Below are positions 43,482-55,738 of a stretch of DNA of 64,000 bases, in pieces (position 1 is the stretch's first letter; each line of letters opens with the position of its first letter). Origin of the DNA: Pelobates cultripes (Eukaryota; Chordata; Amphibia; Anura; Pelobatidae); contig OW240924.1 in NCBI GenBank assembly GCA_933207985.1, positions 70,426,742 through 70,490,741 of the forward strand, written 5' to 3'. Below the pieces are notes generated by a model, which saw only the letters and a program-made list of their open reading frames with translations, was not told the origin of the DNA and did not search any database. A program made the translations under genes and the position numbers.

Positions 43482-44785
43482 TAATTAGTCCTGTGAATAT
43501 TAATGCAAGAAGAAGCTTAGGAATACAGAGACCCGTTATTTCTCCAGCATCTATACTGCCAATAATTGAGGAGAGTAATATTCTGTGGAACCACAGAGAC
43601 CCAGAGTGTCGATGGAATGACTGGCACCATGAAAAAGATTAAACTAGTGGGTGGTAAAATAATGAGAAAAAAATATAGAAATATTATGATGGAAACTGTT
43701 GGAGGAAAATATGTAAACAGAAGTAGGCAAGCAGGGAACGATGCAGTTATTAAGGGGAGGAGATACAATTTATCAGAAATTAGAATTAAGTTGGGAGCAA
43801 ATGGTATGAAATTGGATGGGGCAAAGAGACATGGAATGCGTAGGGGAGCTGGTATGAAGGATAGATATGGGTAGCTGGGGGAATACACATATATAAAACT
43901 CAGTAATATAAACGAGAACTGTATACACCATTTTGCTGTTCACTGTATCACCATGAAAACGGTTCTTGCTCCGTAATTGTCTCTTTCAATAAATACAGTT
44001 ACCTGGATACAACCAGACAGTATTTAAGAAATCTTATCCAGTACCGTACGTACAAGATGACTTGTTTTGTATGTTAGAAAAGAAGGTAATTAAATCATAA
44101 CTATATGCAAAAGAAGAAAAATAGACTATTCACTCAATTATCACCCATGCTAATAATTAATTTCCATAGCAACCTCAGATACACAGCAAATTAAAATGTC
44201 AAATTAACAAGAGTGCAATAATCCATAATCTAATTTGTTTAGAGGGAATCAACATGTACATATACTGCCCATTTTACCATTTTATTGATCTTTTTTGGGT
44301 TGTGAAATTGCATCCAAAAATCTAAAATCTGAATATTGTATATTACTTTAGGTATACTCTCTAGGCAACTCAGGCATTATTATTATTGGAAAATGTGTTA
44401 TGAAAAAATAATCATTTGTTAAGAAGAATCCTTTAACCTCCTATATTTGGGTTTGGAGTGAAAGACAATCTTTGTCTGCAACCCACTAAAAATTTTCAAT
44501 AAAGTAGAATTCCTTGATCAAGAAGTATCTAATTCTAGTTCATACTTATCTCACCTAACATTTTTACAGGGTCTCCAATAGGCTCTTTGTATATAAATGA
44601 TTTTGCTCCAAGCTGAAATTAGTTCATATCCGTTAAAATAAAAGGGTATTTTGTGTTGCCAAATTCTAGGCGTGAGATGACAGGGTGATAATGTGTTCCA
44701 TGCAATCCAACATTCTCTGCACAGTGATCACAGTAAACTCTAAAGTTTAACCCAAATGCCTCTTTATCTGTGGAGGCTAGTCCAT
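43482..44785. other. Unannotated DNA
   Basis: Overlapping open frames of 102 codons (43566-43874, plus) and 123 codons (43517-43888, minus) come from an AG-rich stretch (about 43660-43870) and are judged chance. Nothing else recognised. Confidence 0.4.
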
Positions 44786-46858
44786 AGGGGTACTTGTGGC
44801 AGTGCCAACTACACTCTTCATACAAATACTAGAAAAGTACATTTCTCAGTATGTAACATTGGGTAATAAATATAAAAGAAACAAATTGAAACCAATGTGG
44901 CTTAGTACAGAAGTAAAACAAGAGATTAAAAATAAGAAAAGGGCATTTAAAATCGGACAAATCAGAGGCATCCTTTATAAGATATACAGAAGCCAATAAG
45001 GCTTGCAAAAAGGCAATTAAATTTGCTTAACTAGAAAATGAGAAATTGATAGCCAAAGAATGCAAAACCAACCCCAATTCTTTTTTTCAAGTACATCAAT
45101 TCTAAAAAAACTAAAAAATGAAAGTGTAGGTACACTGGAAACAGAGAAGGGTCTGTTAGTTAATGAACACCAAGAAAAGGCATAGATATTAAATATCTGT
45201 TTTTCTTCAGTATATATTAATGAGGATCCTATGGCAAGAGATATGCAAATGATTGCTGCAAAAAACTTGCAGATAACGTGATTGAATGACTCGAGACAAG
45301 GTGTTACAGCAGTTAAAGAAAATTAATGTAAATAAAACTCCAGGGCCTGACGGTATTCACCCATGAGTACTTAAGGAGTACTTAAGGAGCTAAGTACTTA
45401 AGGAGGTAAGAGGGGAAAAAAGTGAACCTCTGTATTTAATCTTTCAAGATTCTTTTGTTTCAGGTATTGTAACGGAGGATTGGAGGAAGGCAGATGTCGT
45501 TCCTATATTTAAAAAGGTTTCAAAATCCTTGCCTGGAAATTATAGACCTGTGAGCTTAACTTCTGTGACTGGGAAAAAATTTGAATGGCTATTAAGGGAT
45601 TATATTCAGGAATGCATTGGGAATAACTTTTTTAGCAATAATCAGCATGATTTTATGAAACATAGGTCATGTCAAACTAACCTAATTGCATTCTACGAAG
45701 AAGAAAGTAGAAGTATAGATCAGGGTGTTGCAGTGGATGTGATCTACTTGGATTATGCTAAGACATTTGATACTGTTCCTCACAATAGGTTAGTCTTCAG
45801 ACTAAAAGAAATTAATCTAGATGAATATTCTAGTTCTTTGGTAGAACATTGGCTTAAGGATAGAGTGCAATGAGTTGTTATCAATGGTAAATTTTCAAGC
45901 TGGACAAAGTGGTAAGTGGTGTGTCTTAGGGTTCTGTTTTGGGACCGCTTCTATTTAACATATTTATAAATGATCTTGAAATAGGCATTAAAGTTATGCA
46001 CTTCAGAGTCAAGAATGCACAAGCAACTTACACCCTAAATGGTAGTGAATTAGGGATAACAATACACGAGAAGGATTTGGGAATTGTTATATACAGCAAA
46101 TTAGGCAGCAATATGCAATGTCAATCTGCAGTTCCTAAGGCCAGTAAGATTTTGTCATGTATAAATAGGGACATAAATTCTCTGGATGAAAATATAATTT
46201 TGCTTCTTTATAAATCGCTGGTAAGACCACACCTTGAATATACTGTGCAATTTTGGGCACCTGTTCTAGAGAAGGATATAATGGCACTAGAAAAAGTGCA
46301 GAGACGAGCTACAAAATTGATAAAAGGAATGGAGCCTTTTAGTTATGAATAAAGGCTAAAAAACTAAAGTGTAACTAAAGTATAACTAACATTATACAAA
46401 TATATTCAGGGTCAGTACAAACCATTATCTAGAAATCTATTCATAAACAGGGCTATACATTGGACACGAGGTCACACATTTAGGCTGCAAGAAAGGAGAT
46501 TTTCTAAGGCAAAGAAAAGGTTTTTTTACAGTAAGAACTATAAGGATATGGAATTCTCTGCCTGAAGAGGTGGTTTTATCAGTCCATACAGATATTTAAA
46601 CAGAAATTGGATAAATACTTCCAAAAATATAACATACAGGGATATAATTTCTAATTAGTGGAGTAATAGCTGCTTGATCCAGGGAGATATCTGACTGCCA
46701 TTTTGTGGTCAAGAAGGAATTTTTCCTAGTTTGTTGCAAAATTGGAAGCGCTTCAGACTGGGTTTTTTGCCTTCTTTTGGATCAACAGCAAAAACATATG
46801 TGAGGAAGGCTGAACTTGATGGACCAAGTCTCTTTTCAGCTATGTAACTATGTAACTT
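44786..46858 (+). pseudogene. LINE (CR1/L2-like), 5'-truncated, RT catalytic box deleted
   Basis: Broken frames give the linker between endonuclease and RT (KLKPMWLSTEVKQEIKNKKR, about 44885-44945). RT motifs follow: WRKADVVPIFKK and LPGNYRPVSLTSVTGKKFEW at about 45480-45590, then AVDVIYLDYAKTFDTVPH at 45730-45783, and GPLLFNIFINDLE at 45940-45980. The region that should carry the FADD catalytic residues is missing: the sequence jumps near 45990 to a KVMHF stretch. The C-terminal part (LVRPHLEYTVQFWAP, KVQRRATKLIKGM) is at 46230-46330. The 3' region has the usual conserved words (GAACTTGATGGACCAAGTCT) and ends in the short repeat TATGTAACTATGTAAC at 46843-46858. Confidence 0.88.
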
Positions 46859-49209
46859 GCAAAATCTAGTGCACATTTGAGAAATTAGCAATGTTCTTCA
46901 ATTAACAATGTTCTTCAACATAACCCATTCACAACCTCCACTTATCTTCCATTCTGCCCCTCTGTATATCAGAAAAATTAAATATTATATAAAGACATAT
47001 TGAGAATATGTACATCCCCATGCATTACACAGCCTGGACCAGAACTTACAATTGTCTTAAAAACTGTTATTCCACTCAAGAAGAATAAATATGATTGATA
47101 TAGACAATTCTGCACTTGACTCTAATATGTGAACCCTAAATGTTACTATTTACGTTACATGTGTTTTGTGGTATTTCATTTATTGTGTGTATTAATTCTA
47201 CCCAGGAACTCCTGGGAAGTAAATTTGGCCATTTCTCCAACCGAATGTATAACCATTTGCAGAATGTGATGCTCATGTGTATGGGTCAATAGAGAGCAGT
47301 TTAGAAAATGGGGCATTTGCATGTAAACCAAGTGAGTGTGTGATAGTGTGCAACAAAGTGAAAACACATCCTTTTCCCGATGGAATATATATTGCGTATG
47401 CTCTGGTTGGTCACTCCATCACCTGTCTTGTTTAACCCATTCACTGTCGAAACTTTGAATGTGTGACTAGAACATGACGTTAATAACACGCATCCATTTT
47501 ATGCTGTACGGAGTTACCAAAGTCCAATATATATTTTTTTTTAAATACAATTTATTCATTCAACCTTTGTAAAAGTATTGGGGGGTTGAAATAAAGTATG
47601 ATAGATAATAGAGTATCCATTGTCTTTTCATTTTCTGACATGTTTTGAAAAATGTACGTCTAAATGTTCATCTAATTTCAGGTTTATGTTACAAGGTTTA
47701 AGAGTGTGTGCATACATACACATATTAGAGACTGTGCACATATAAATATATGAGCTGTGTAAGTAAGTGTGTACTACTGCTAGAGTATGATTGTGTATAC
47801 ACGTCTGACTGTGGTAGGGGGAATCAATGATAAAAGGGAGAGAGAAATGGAAGATAGGTAGAGGAAATTGAAGAAAGACTTTAGTAACCCAACAATAGGA
47901 ACCCATCATCTAATGATGGACACAATTTTTACTTCTTAAATATTTACCCCGAAGAACAACAATTTGCATATTCCCCCCTCCACATTCAGAGTGTTTTTTT
48001 GATATCTCAGGTACACTCAGCACTGATCGAGATAATTTGTTTTAGTTTATTGAACGACTGTCGGATGTATGTTTTACACTGGAATAGAATTTTTTTTTTT
48101 CAACTATTTTTATGCCCGCACTACTTTCAAGAGTGGTGTATCTTTGTCTCTTAAGTGTGATAAATCGGTTACAGCTTTGCATGTTTTTAACTGAAGATAC
48201 CTTTTTTTTCAAGCTCAAAAGTAAAATGTGATAATGCAAAATGAGAAATCTCAATATATGTTCCAAAAATAGAGAAGCATTTCTGATTTTATGCTGCCTG
48301 TCTTTTGGGAAGAAATGTATTTTGACATTTCAAGAAAATGAGAGAATTACACAGTATCTTCAGCAATTTTATTGACGTTAGAAAATTAGCTATTGCACTA
48401 TTGAGATATTACAGTTCTGTTTTACACATTCTCTGTTACTGAGAAATAAGTATTAATGTATGTATATTTTGCAAATATAGAAAATGCAGTTTGGTTAGAT
48501 ATGTGGACAGACTGATTAATGGGCAGAATATCAAAGAGGCACATCACACTTCACTGATAAGGCCCACTAATGCAAAAATGATTTTCTGTGAATTGACGGA
48601 TCTCTTGTGCAGAGAGGACCTGTTTGGCGTTTCGGTACTGGACTGCTCTTGCCATTGGGATTTGCCTGATAAGCAAAAATGTATACATATTCTCACTGTA
48701 ATGGCACAAGTGAGTTAAGAGTTATTACACAGGGCAAGCTATTTAAGATGTAGTTGCTTCTCCTGCAATCTGTTTTGTGTCATTAGAAGATAGACAGACA
48801 GGTAAGAAGACATATATATATTGGCTGAATATATAAAAGACAAATATACAGATGGACAAACTGTTAGTCGGGAAGGAGTTAATTTAAAATATGTATATTT
48901 TGGACACATGTTCTGTATAGTTTTTGCCCTGTTAAGAACACCTTCTGAGATATTTATTTTTGGAGGAGTAATAAATCTATGCTGTACTTATTAGGTCCTT
49001 TGGGATGAAATACATCAGAATACATGGACAGTGCTCCTGGTGTAATAGTGAGCCTTGCAACTCCCACAAATAATAGTGAGCATGTTGGGGATTTTTCCAA
49101 TCTTTCCAGCGGGTATATGGCTATAAAACGCAACTGAGTCTAAGCAGCTGTAGACCCTCAGTCCAGCCCTGAATAACCAGAGGACTTAATGTGTCAGAAT
49201 TGGGGTTAA
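46859..49209. other. Unannotated AT-rich DNA
   Basis: At 47528-47575 a T-run followed by AATACAATTTATTCATTCAA could be the minus-strand 3' end of a poly(A) retroelement (AATAAA-like word beside an A-run); this is weak. No gene recognised. Confidence 0.4.
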
Positions 49210-49660
49210 AGGAATACTCCAAACACATATAGAACTTCAGGTTTAGGTGTTAATTTCCTGTCTACGCAGGTCTATTTTATGAGATGTCCGCATTTTTAGA
49301 AATCACATTCACAACTACCTGCTGTCATGCAAACATTCAGGGTGGTTTCATTTCTCACTTCCTTTGATTGGTAGTTTGAAGTGAAAGTCAGTGCTTCCCA
49401 TAGAGAAGCATTGCTGGTAGAATGTTGCGATATCCATGCATGCGCAATGTGTTCTACTGCTTCTCAGGAAGTATTTGATTGGACACAAGTCATCACAAAG
49501 ATGAGTTAACGGGAGTCGGATCAGAGCTGTACCGAGGAAGCACTCCCAGCACAGAATGAAGGTGAGTTTACTTGATTTTTAACCGTTTTAGTGTTGAAAA
49601 GGGGGAGCCAGAAATCAAAACACTTATAGGAACCCTACAATTATAAAAAAATGACATTAA
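49210..49660. repeat. TTAA-flanked MITE-like repeat, same family as 638-985
   Basis: After TTAA (49206-49209) it begins AGGAATACTCCAAACACA. It shares with 638-985 the CCCATAGAGAAGCATT-type word, the GCATGCGCA word, and GGTGAGT...TTTTAGTGTTG. The right end is diverged (AAACACTTATAGGAACCCTA). Confidence 0.6.
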
Positions 49661-49885
49661 AAATTAATATATAAATATAGATTTCTTTTATTTTTTGTTT
49701 TTGTTTTGTTAAATTGTACTGTTCTATATGCCCAGTGACTTGGCAGCTAGGTAGCTCTGGACATTAGGCCCTGTCCCCTGGAGTTTTCCACTCACCAGGG
49801 AGTCATAGTGACAATGCCTACTTGGAAAACCATTCTCCAGGGAGGGTATAGGGGTTACGTGACTACCCAGGACTGCAAGCATTTT

Positions 49886-50413
49886 AGGAATACTATAGGT
49901 ACTATAACAACTTTAGCTTAATGAAACAGTTTTGGTGTATAGATCATGACCCTGCAGTTTCACTGCTTAATTATCTGCCATTTAGAAGTTAAATCACATT
50001 TGTTTCTGTTTATGCAGCCCTACCCACACCTCCTCTGGCTGTGAATGACAGAGCCTGCATGAAAAATTTTTTTTGTTTAATTTCAATCCGATATTAACTT
50101 GCTTTAGAAGTTTTTATTTCCAGCTCTGTAAATTGAACTTTAATTACAGGCTCTAGAATGCTATTAGCAGAGCAGGAGATAATAAATTCTAAATTAAACA
50201 GACTGTGCAATAAAGGAAGTTTAAACAGTAGATTTCTATTTACAGGAAGGATTTTAGAAACATTACATGCAGGGAGGTGTGACTCAGGCTGTATAAACAA
50301 AGGGATTTAACTCCTAACTGACAGAGAATTGAGCAGTGAGACTGCAGGGGCATGATCTACACACCAAAACTGCTTCTTTAAGCCAAAGTTGTTTTGGTGC
50401 CTATAGTGTCCCT
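49886..50413. mobile_element. 528-bp MITE with inverted repeats over 100 bp
   Basis: The left arm (AGGAATACTATAGGTACTAT..., AGTTTTGGTGTATAGATCAT...) and the right arm ending GTGCCTATAGTGTCCCT are reverse complements over more than 100 bp. The right flank is TTAA (50414-50417); the left site has decayed to TTTT. This is a well-marked frog TTAA family. An 80-residue open frame within it is not a gene. Confidence 0.88.
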
Positions 50414-50417
50414 TTAA

Positions 50418-51329
50418 ATAGTGTCCCAACTGACACAAGCACTGTGCACTGTACTTCAAAAGATGCCACAAACAGCCTGAATGCCTCTCAGACAAAACAT
50501 ATTGGAGAAAGAGATGAAGAACAAGTTTCTCTCTCCTCTGCATTCATGTAGATATGCAAGGACCCTTTATTAATTTCACTGTGATTAACACTTTTTAATG
50601 TACTGATCCCTTAATTTTACTATGATTAACTTCTAAATCATGCCCTACATGATTAAAAGTTTTAATTATACATTGAGCTTGCTAAATTACTTGCAAATGT
50701 AGAGCTATGAAGTTATTTCCATTTTTATTTTTTCTCAGACTTTGCTTCAATCCACATGCATATTAGGGACAATTAAAAATATGCATTTCACAGACAGCCG
50801 CGCAAGACATACAGTAACTCCTAGCCAGCACTCACATGAAAGAAATTGACAGATGTGTACGTCATTTGGGAGATGGAACCATTTCAACATTCAAGGAAGA
50901 TGTTTGTTGAGGCAAGTAACATTTAGGTAGGAACCTAGACAAATATAAATCTTGCAGGATCTGACATAGAGCACGGTTACATATTCTAAAGCATGAGTGA
51001 GGTGCGAGGAGGCTCCTCTCATCTCCAAGATGCAGGGCCAGCTGACTGCTCCCTGCAGTGTCTTCCTTTCTGTTAGAGTCTGAGACAGTAAGGGCACAGA
51101 GGGAAGCAAACCTGGTGTATTCTGACCGCACATTCCCTTGCAGGAATTTTCAAGTGCAGGAGCAGAGTGTGACATAGGAGGCAGAGTTATGCTCTGTCTC
51201 TCTACTCACACACAGAGAATGGCGTCCTGCCACTGAGGGGCTCTGCGTGGGAGGACATAGGAAGATCAATCCCTTTCACCGCTGTCCAGCACAAACTGCA
51301 CAAAATAATAAGTAAATATTATGGGGTAC
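50418..51329. other. Unannotated DNA
   Basis: No gene or family recognised. Minus-strand open frames at 50862-51175 lack family features. Confidence 0.4.
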
Positions 51330-51990
51330 CCTCTGTGTGGGAGGAAAGCACACTGTGAGGAAAGTGGAGAAAGTGGGGAAGTGACAGGTGGCTAATGGAG
51401 AGACAAAAGAGGTTAGAAATGGAGGGGATAATGATGATACAACATAGGTAAAACTTAAGGAAGAGATGGGGTGGGAAATGGAGAGACAACATAGATTAGT
51501 ACTTGGGGAAACACAGGGAGATTGTGGGGATACAGTAGAGGTAAAATTTAAGGAAGAGACAGGGTAATGGAGAGACAACAGGGTTTAGAAATTGGGGATA
51601 GACAGATGGAATAGGTGAGAGAAAGATGGGGATTGAAAGTGAGAGATGGGTGGATATAAAAAAAGAGATAGCAGGGCTAGAAATGGGGGAGACACAGTTT
51701 AGAAAGTGTTGCTATGAGTAGAGACAAATGGTATACAGGATAATCTAGAAATGGTGGCGGGAAATGAGGGAGACACACAAATATGGAGATGTGCGTGCAG
51801 AGTGTGAGTGACAGTTATAGCAAAATATAGGTGAAAGACACCAGTGAGGAAAGGATGATAAACAGTAAAAAAGATGGGAAGACACACATTGGGGAGTAAT
51901 GGAGGAGAGACAAATGGGCAGAAATAAGGGACAAAGATATGTAAGTATATGAGGAGACGCAAAACTGTGAGAAAATGGCAAATTAGTTCA
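51330..51990. repeat. Purine-rich degenerate minisatellite
   Basis: About 650 bp very rich in A and G on the plus strand. Recurring words are GGAGAGACAACA, TTTAGAAATGGGG and GGAAGAGA. A larger unit (AGGTAAAACTTAAGGAAGAG then ATGGGG...GGAGAGACAACA) occurs at about 51446 and again at about 51539, roughly 92 bp apart. It probably belongs to the interior of the hAT remnant that ends at 52283. Confidence 0.7.
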
Positions 51991-52014
51991 AAAAACAAAG
52001 TATGCACATTTCCA

Positions 52015-52283
52015 GTCCCGGCACTTACACGCACACAACACCCAAACATTAGCTACGAACATACATAATTCCATCCATATTATTCCACACATAGAAACTC
52101 ATATTCCACACAAGTACCCACCTACATTTAAACATGCACACACACAATTGTGCTACTTAGACGTATTACTCACACTGGCGCTAGACACTAGCAGGGAACA
52201 GGGAATGGCTAGAGAGGGATTTGGCCAGGGGCCTCTGTAAACATTTTTTCGCACCAGGCGTCTAAAGGTCTAAGGCCAGCCTG
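52015..52283. mobile_element. Right end of a hAT element, same family as hAT-2
   Basis: It ends GTCTAAGGCCAGCCTG, preceded by TTTTTTCGCACCAGGCG, matching the hAT-2 right end (TTTTTCGCACAGGGCGCC ... CCTAAGGCCGACCCTG). The CA-rich stretch before it also matches in style. No left end or target duplication was found, so the 5' side is truncated or too diverged. Confidence 0.75.
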
Positions 52284-52420
52284 AGATTAATTGCTAAGTT
52301 AAGTGAAAAACTTATTTACTAAAATGTGACACAATATTTCATCTCCAACTCAAACACTGTGCAGTATAGTATCTAAACTTTAGTAATGTGAATGAATATT
52401 ACTAACAAATACAACTGTAA

Positions 52421-52801
52421 AAAGAACATCCAAGCACAGTAACCACTATAGAGCCCTGTAGTGTTTCAAGGAGTTCCCTGTTGCCCTCCCATTGTAAGTA
52501 GTCAACATTTTTTAGAATGGTTTGACTTCTTACTTTGGGTATGCCAGATGATGCACCCCACCTCCACTACTTCCGACTGAGAGCCTGGAGCTCCTATAAA
52601 GGGGCTTCCATTAGCTCTCCTGAGCTAAGCCTTGCAGTGCAAGGGCTAGATCATTGGCTGAGAGCTTTAGGTAACGCCAATAATGCCAATAAACTAAGCT
52701 CTGCTTGCCAGACCACAAGTAAGAACTAAAACCATTTTAAACCAGTGTGAATACTTACCAGTTAGACCTTGAGTGCTGGTTATTGTAATTGGAATGGTCC
52801 T
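52421..52801. mobile_element. 381-bp TTAA-type MITE
   Basis: The left end AAAGAACATCCAAGCACAGT and right end ATTGTAATTGGAATGGTCCT are weak inverted repeats. The right flank is TTAA (52802-52805) and the left is GTAA. It shares an internal word with 35750-35960. Confidence 0.65.
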
Positions 52802-52805
52802 TTAA

Positions 52806-55738
52806 TGCTACATTGTAATAGATGTTTTTATCGTATTTGTATCTTAGATTATTGGAGAGGTTAACTGTACAGTTAACAGAGTGCATAGCATAGAAAGTTT
52901 TGTTTTTTTATATAGCTCTAAACATGATGACATCTGGTCACGTTCTTTTGGCCTGAAGCTCCCAACTGTCTAGAACAAAATAAAAGGCAGAGCTAGTGTC
53001 ACCTGTTCTAGAGAACTTTAGGCAAAAGAACAAGGGACACATGGCTCTTTTATGTCTATTTAGTTTGACTCTAGCTAGTTCTGCTCATATATATTTTCAA
53101 GAGATCAAACACTGACTCAGAACATTGGTCCCTTAACATCTCAGATTAAAGAGTTCCCATTGGCCCACAGCTGCATCCCTCGTATCAGCTCTTCAAACTT
53201 CACATTTCATAGCAACACAGTATGATATTCACAAATCATGACATAGAGTCATTGATTATATATGTAACATTGTGTAAATGTCGGAAAGGCTGGTTAAAAG
53301 TAGAAAGATGGAGTATTTTATCCCAAGCCTTGTTTTGTGACAATGTTGGTTTTTACTTTTTTTTTTACTTCTTTAGTTTTGTAAGTATATGCATTATACA
53401 AAAATAAGTAACAACTCTTTAAACATAATACTTCTACAATTCAGTTTATATACTTACATCACTTCAATAACTTCAAACCAACTGATTCATGATCACGTAT
53501 TGACTATAAGCAAGGTCGGGCCGTCAGCATTTGACCTGGGGTACTATTATAAATAAAAACTATTTTTTACACACCAAACTCATAGATCTTTAAATGAAAG
53601 GTTCTTCTCATGTAGAACAATATATGTATTTAACCAAGGGGATGTGCTGTAGTTGTACAGTGTGATGGCAGGTATCCCTGTATATTTAATCAGTATGACC
53701 TACATAGCCTGACGGAACATTCACAGAGACCTAGTTTTCTGGGGAAAAACCCAAGTGGACGAGTGCAGTCCTGGAGAAATTTAGTTTGCACACTACCAGA
53801 CCATGCACAAACCCACTGTTGTAAATATACACTCCAGCTGGTCATGACATGACCCCTTTAATTGTTATTATAATATCACATATTTTTTGGAGGTTTAAAG
53901 CCGCATTTAAAGTGGATTTGTCACTTTCCAGATTATTTTTTGTTTGTAATTATTACTCTTTTTGTCCATCCCCTCCCCTCTTTTTATGTTTGAAAACACA
54001 TATATTTTGTCCTGAATTATACAAATTAGTCCTTATCATTTAGTGAATAGATTCCTAGATGCATAATGTAAATATGTTACTAGAGACCCACATGTCCGAA
54101 AATGCTAACAATATCACTTGTATAGCCTTCTTATGTTTTATATATACACACTTAAGGGCTTTGTCCTCTGGTTTTTGTTTTTGTTTTATATATTTTTTAC
54201 AAGGTTTTATGAACTGAAATATTATAGAAAATATTATAACAGAAAATATATAAGTACTAAAATTCAAATAAAGATATGGCATATCACATAAATAAAAATG
54301 AACCACCTTGTAATTTCTAATGTTTTTTGGTAGCAAGACCCACACATTTTACAGGCTTTGTTGATAGCAAAATTACTTTTATAATACCCTTTCCTTCATC
54401 TATTCAGCAAAATATGTGATGTTATAATAATAATTAAAGGACTCATGTCATTACCAGCTTGAGTGTATATTTGAAAACCTAATGCATGTTCAATTTATCC
54501 AAAAATGTTGTCAATAATAATTTGTGACGGACATCAAACACAATTATTCATTAAGCTGGAATTTGTCAGAAATTGACGAGGGAAATTCATATATTAAGCT
54601 AAAATATGCTGGAGAATAGGCAAGATAGAGAATTATTTTATTTTTTCGGCCTAGAATATAAAATCCCATGATCAATTCTACGTTTATGTTTTTATTTGAA
54701 ATATCCCAAATGCGTTAATCATTTAAAAAAAAAATAATTACTTTTTTTTATTGGACTATATGATGTGAACATCTCCTCTTTAAGGCGAGAAGTATAAAAA
54801 AATTATATTTTGAATAATTGTATTAACTTTTACGTAGCTTGTGATATCCATTTTTTTTTCTATCCAACATTTGGTCATCCTATTATACTTACTTAGCAAA
54901 ATAACAACACATTTCTGAGGATGTTCTAAGTTTAATAGCCTTCTTTTGAAAATCTCATCGTATGGTCTGCTATCTTCTTTCATAATAGATCTGTGTGTAA
55001 GAGTAAACTTCAATTGTTTGTTTCCCAATCTCCTTGACCCCACTGCATTCCCGCATCAAAATATCACACGCTTTTCTTGTATTCTTTTTGTGTAAGTGTT
55101 TTGTTATAGTTAATGAATTACTTTTCATATCCGCTAAGATACACAGAACATAAGAGAGGCACTGTCATACACAAGGGGACCTTTGGCAGTGAAGCACAGT
55201 CTGCCATCTCATTACAGAACTAGAAGTCTGCAGGAGGCCTGACATTAAAAGGTACATCACGTCCCCGAACGGCCTCGTCTAACCGAGATGATTGTAGCTT
55301 CCTTGTAAAAGTGATATTTAGGGACAAGGGAAAGCAAAACTGAATGTGGGCTGAATATTTCATGTAAATGCAAGCAGCCACTTACTGGTTGCTCTTCCTT
55401 GATTGATGCTGGAGAGCCTCTAACGTCTTAGTATCGAAAGCATTGCCTGCACTTCTCAGTAGTCAATGATTGTATGACGAGATGTGGCTATTAGAAGAAT
55501 ATAGCTGTGTTTATCTGGAGAGCTCTTGATTACCACTGATGTTAAACTAAACCAAGAGCGTAGAAGAGGGTTGTTGTGTTTCTTTTTTATCAAAAGCATG
55601 TGAAAGCTTCTAGAATTCCAGAAAAAAAAGAAATAGGCATATTATATTGTAGACACAGATGATAAGACAACAAGAATTCTTATTGCGTGGACATCTTGAA
55701 GCGTCTTTAAATATACAACACTTAACATTACTCGTTCA
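52806..55738. other. Unannotated AT-rich DNA
   Basis: No gene or repeat family recognised. Open frames up to 96 codons are AT-rich and lack features. Confidence 0.4.

Noticed and set aside
43517..43888. A 123-codon minus-strand open frame
   Set aside because: It comes from an AG-rich stretch with a second frame open on the other strand; no domain is visible.
47528..47575. T-run plus TTTATTCATTCAAC as a retroelement 3' end on the minus strand
   Set aside because: No target duplication, coding remnant or family word was found beyond the A-run and an AATAAA-like word. Left as a remark only.
51033..51050. CAGGGCCAGCTGAC as the missing left end of the hAT ending at 52283
   Set aside because: Only the first seven bases match the expected end, and no AGATTAAT duplication precedes it.
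53512..53545. GGTCGGGCCGTCAG... as a hAT left end
   Set aside because: It resembles hAT ends in composition, but no matching right end or 8-bp duplication was found.
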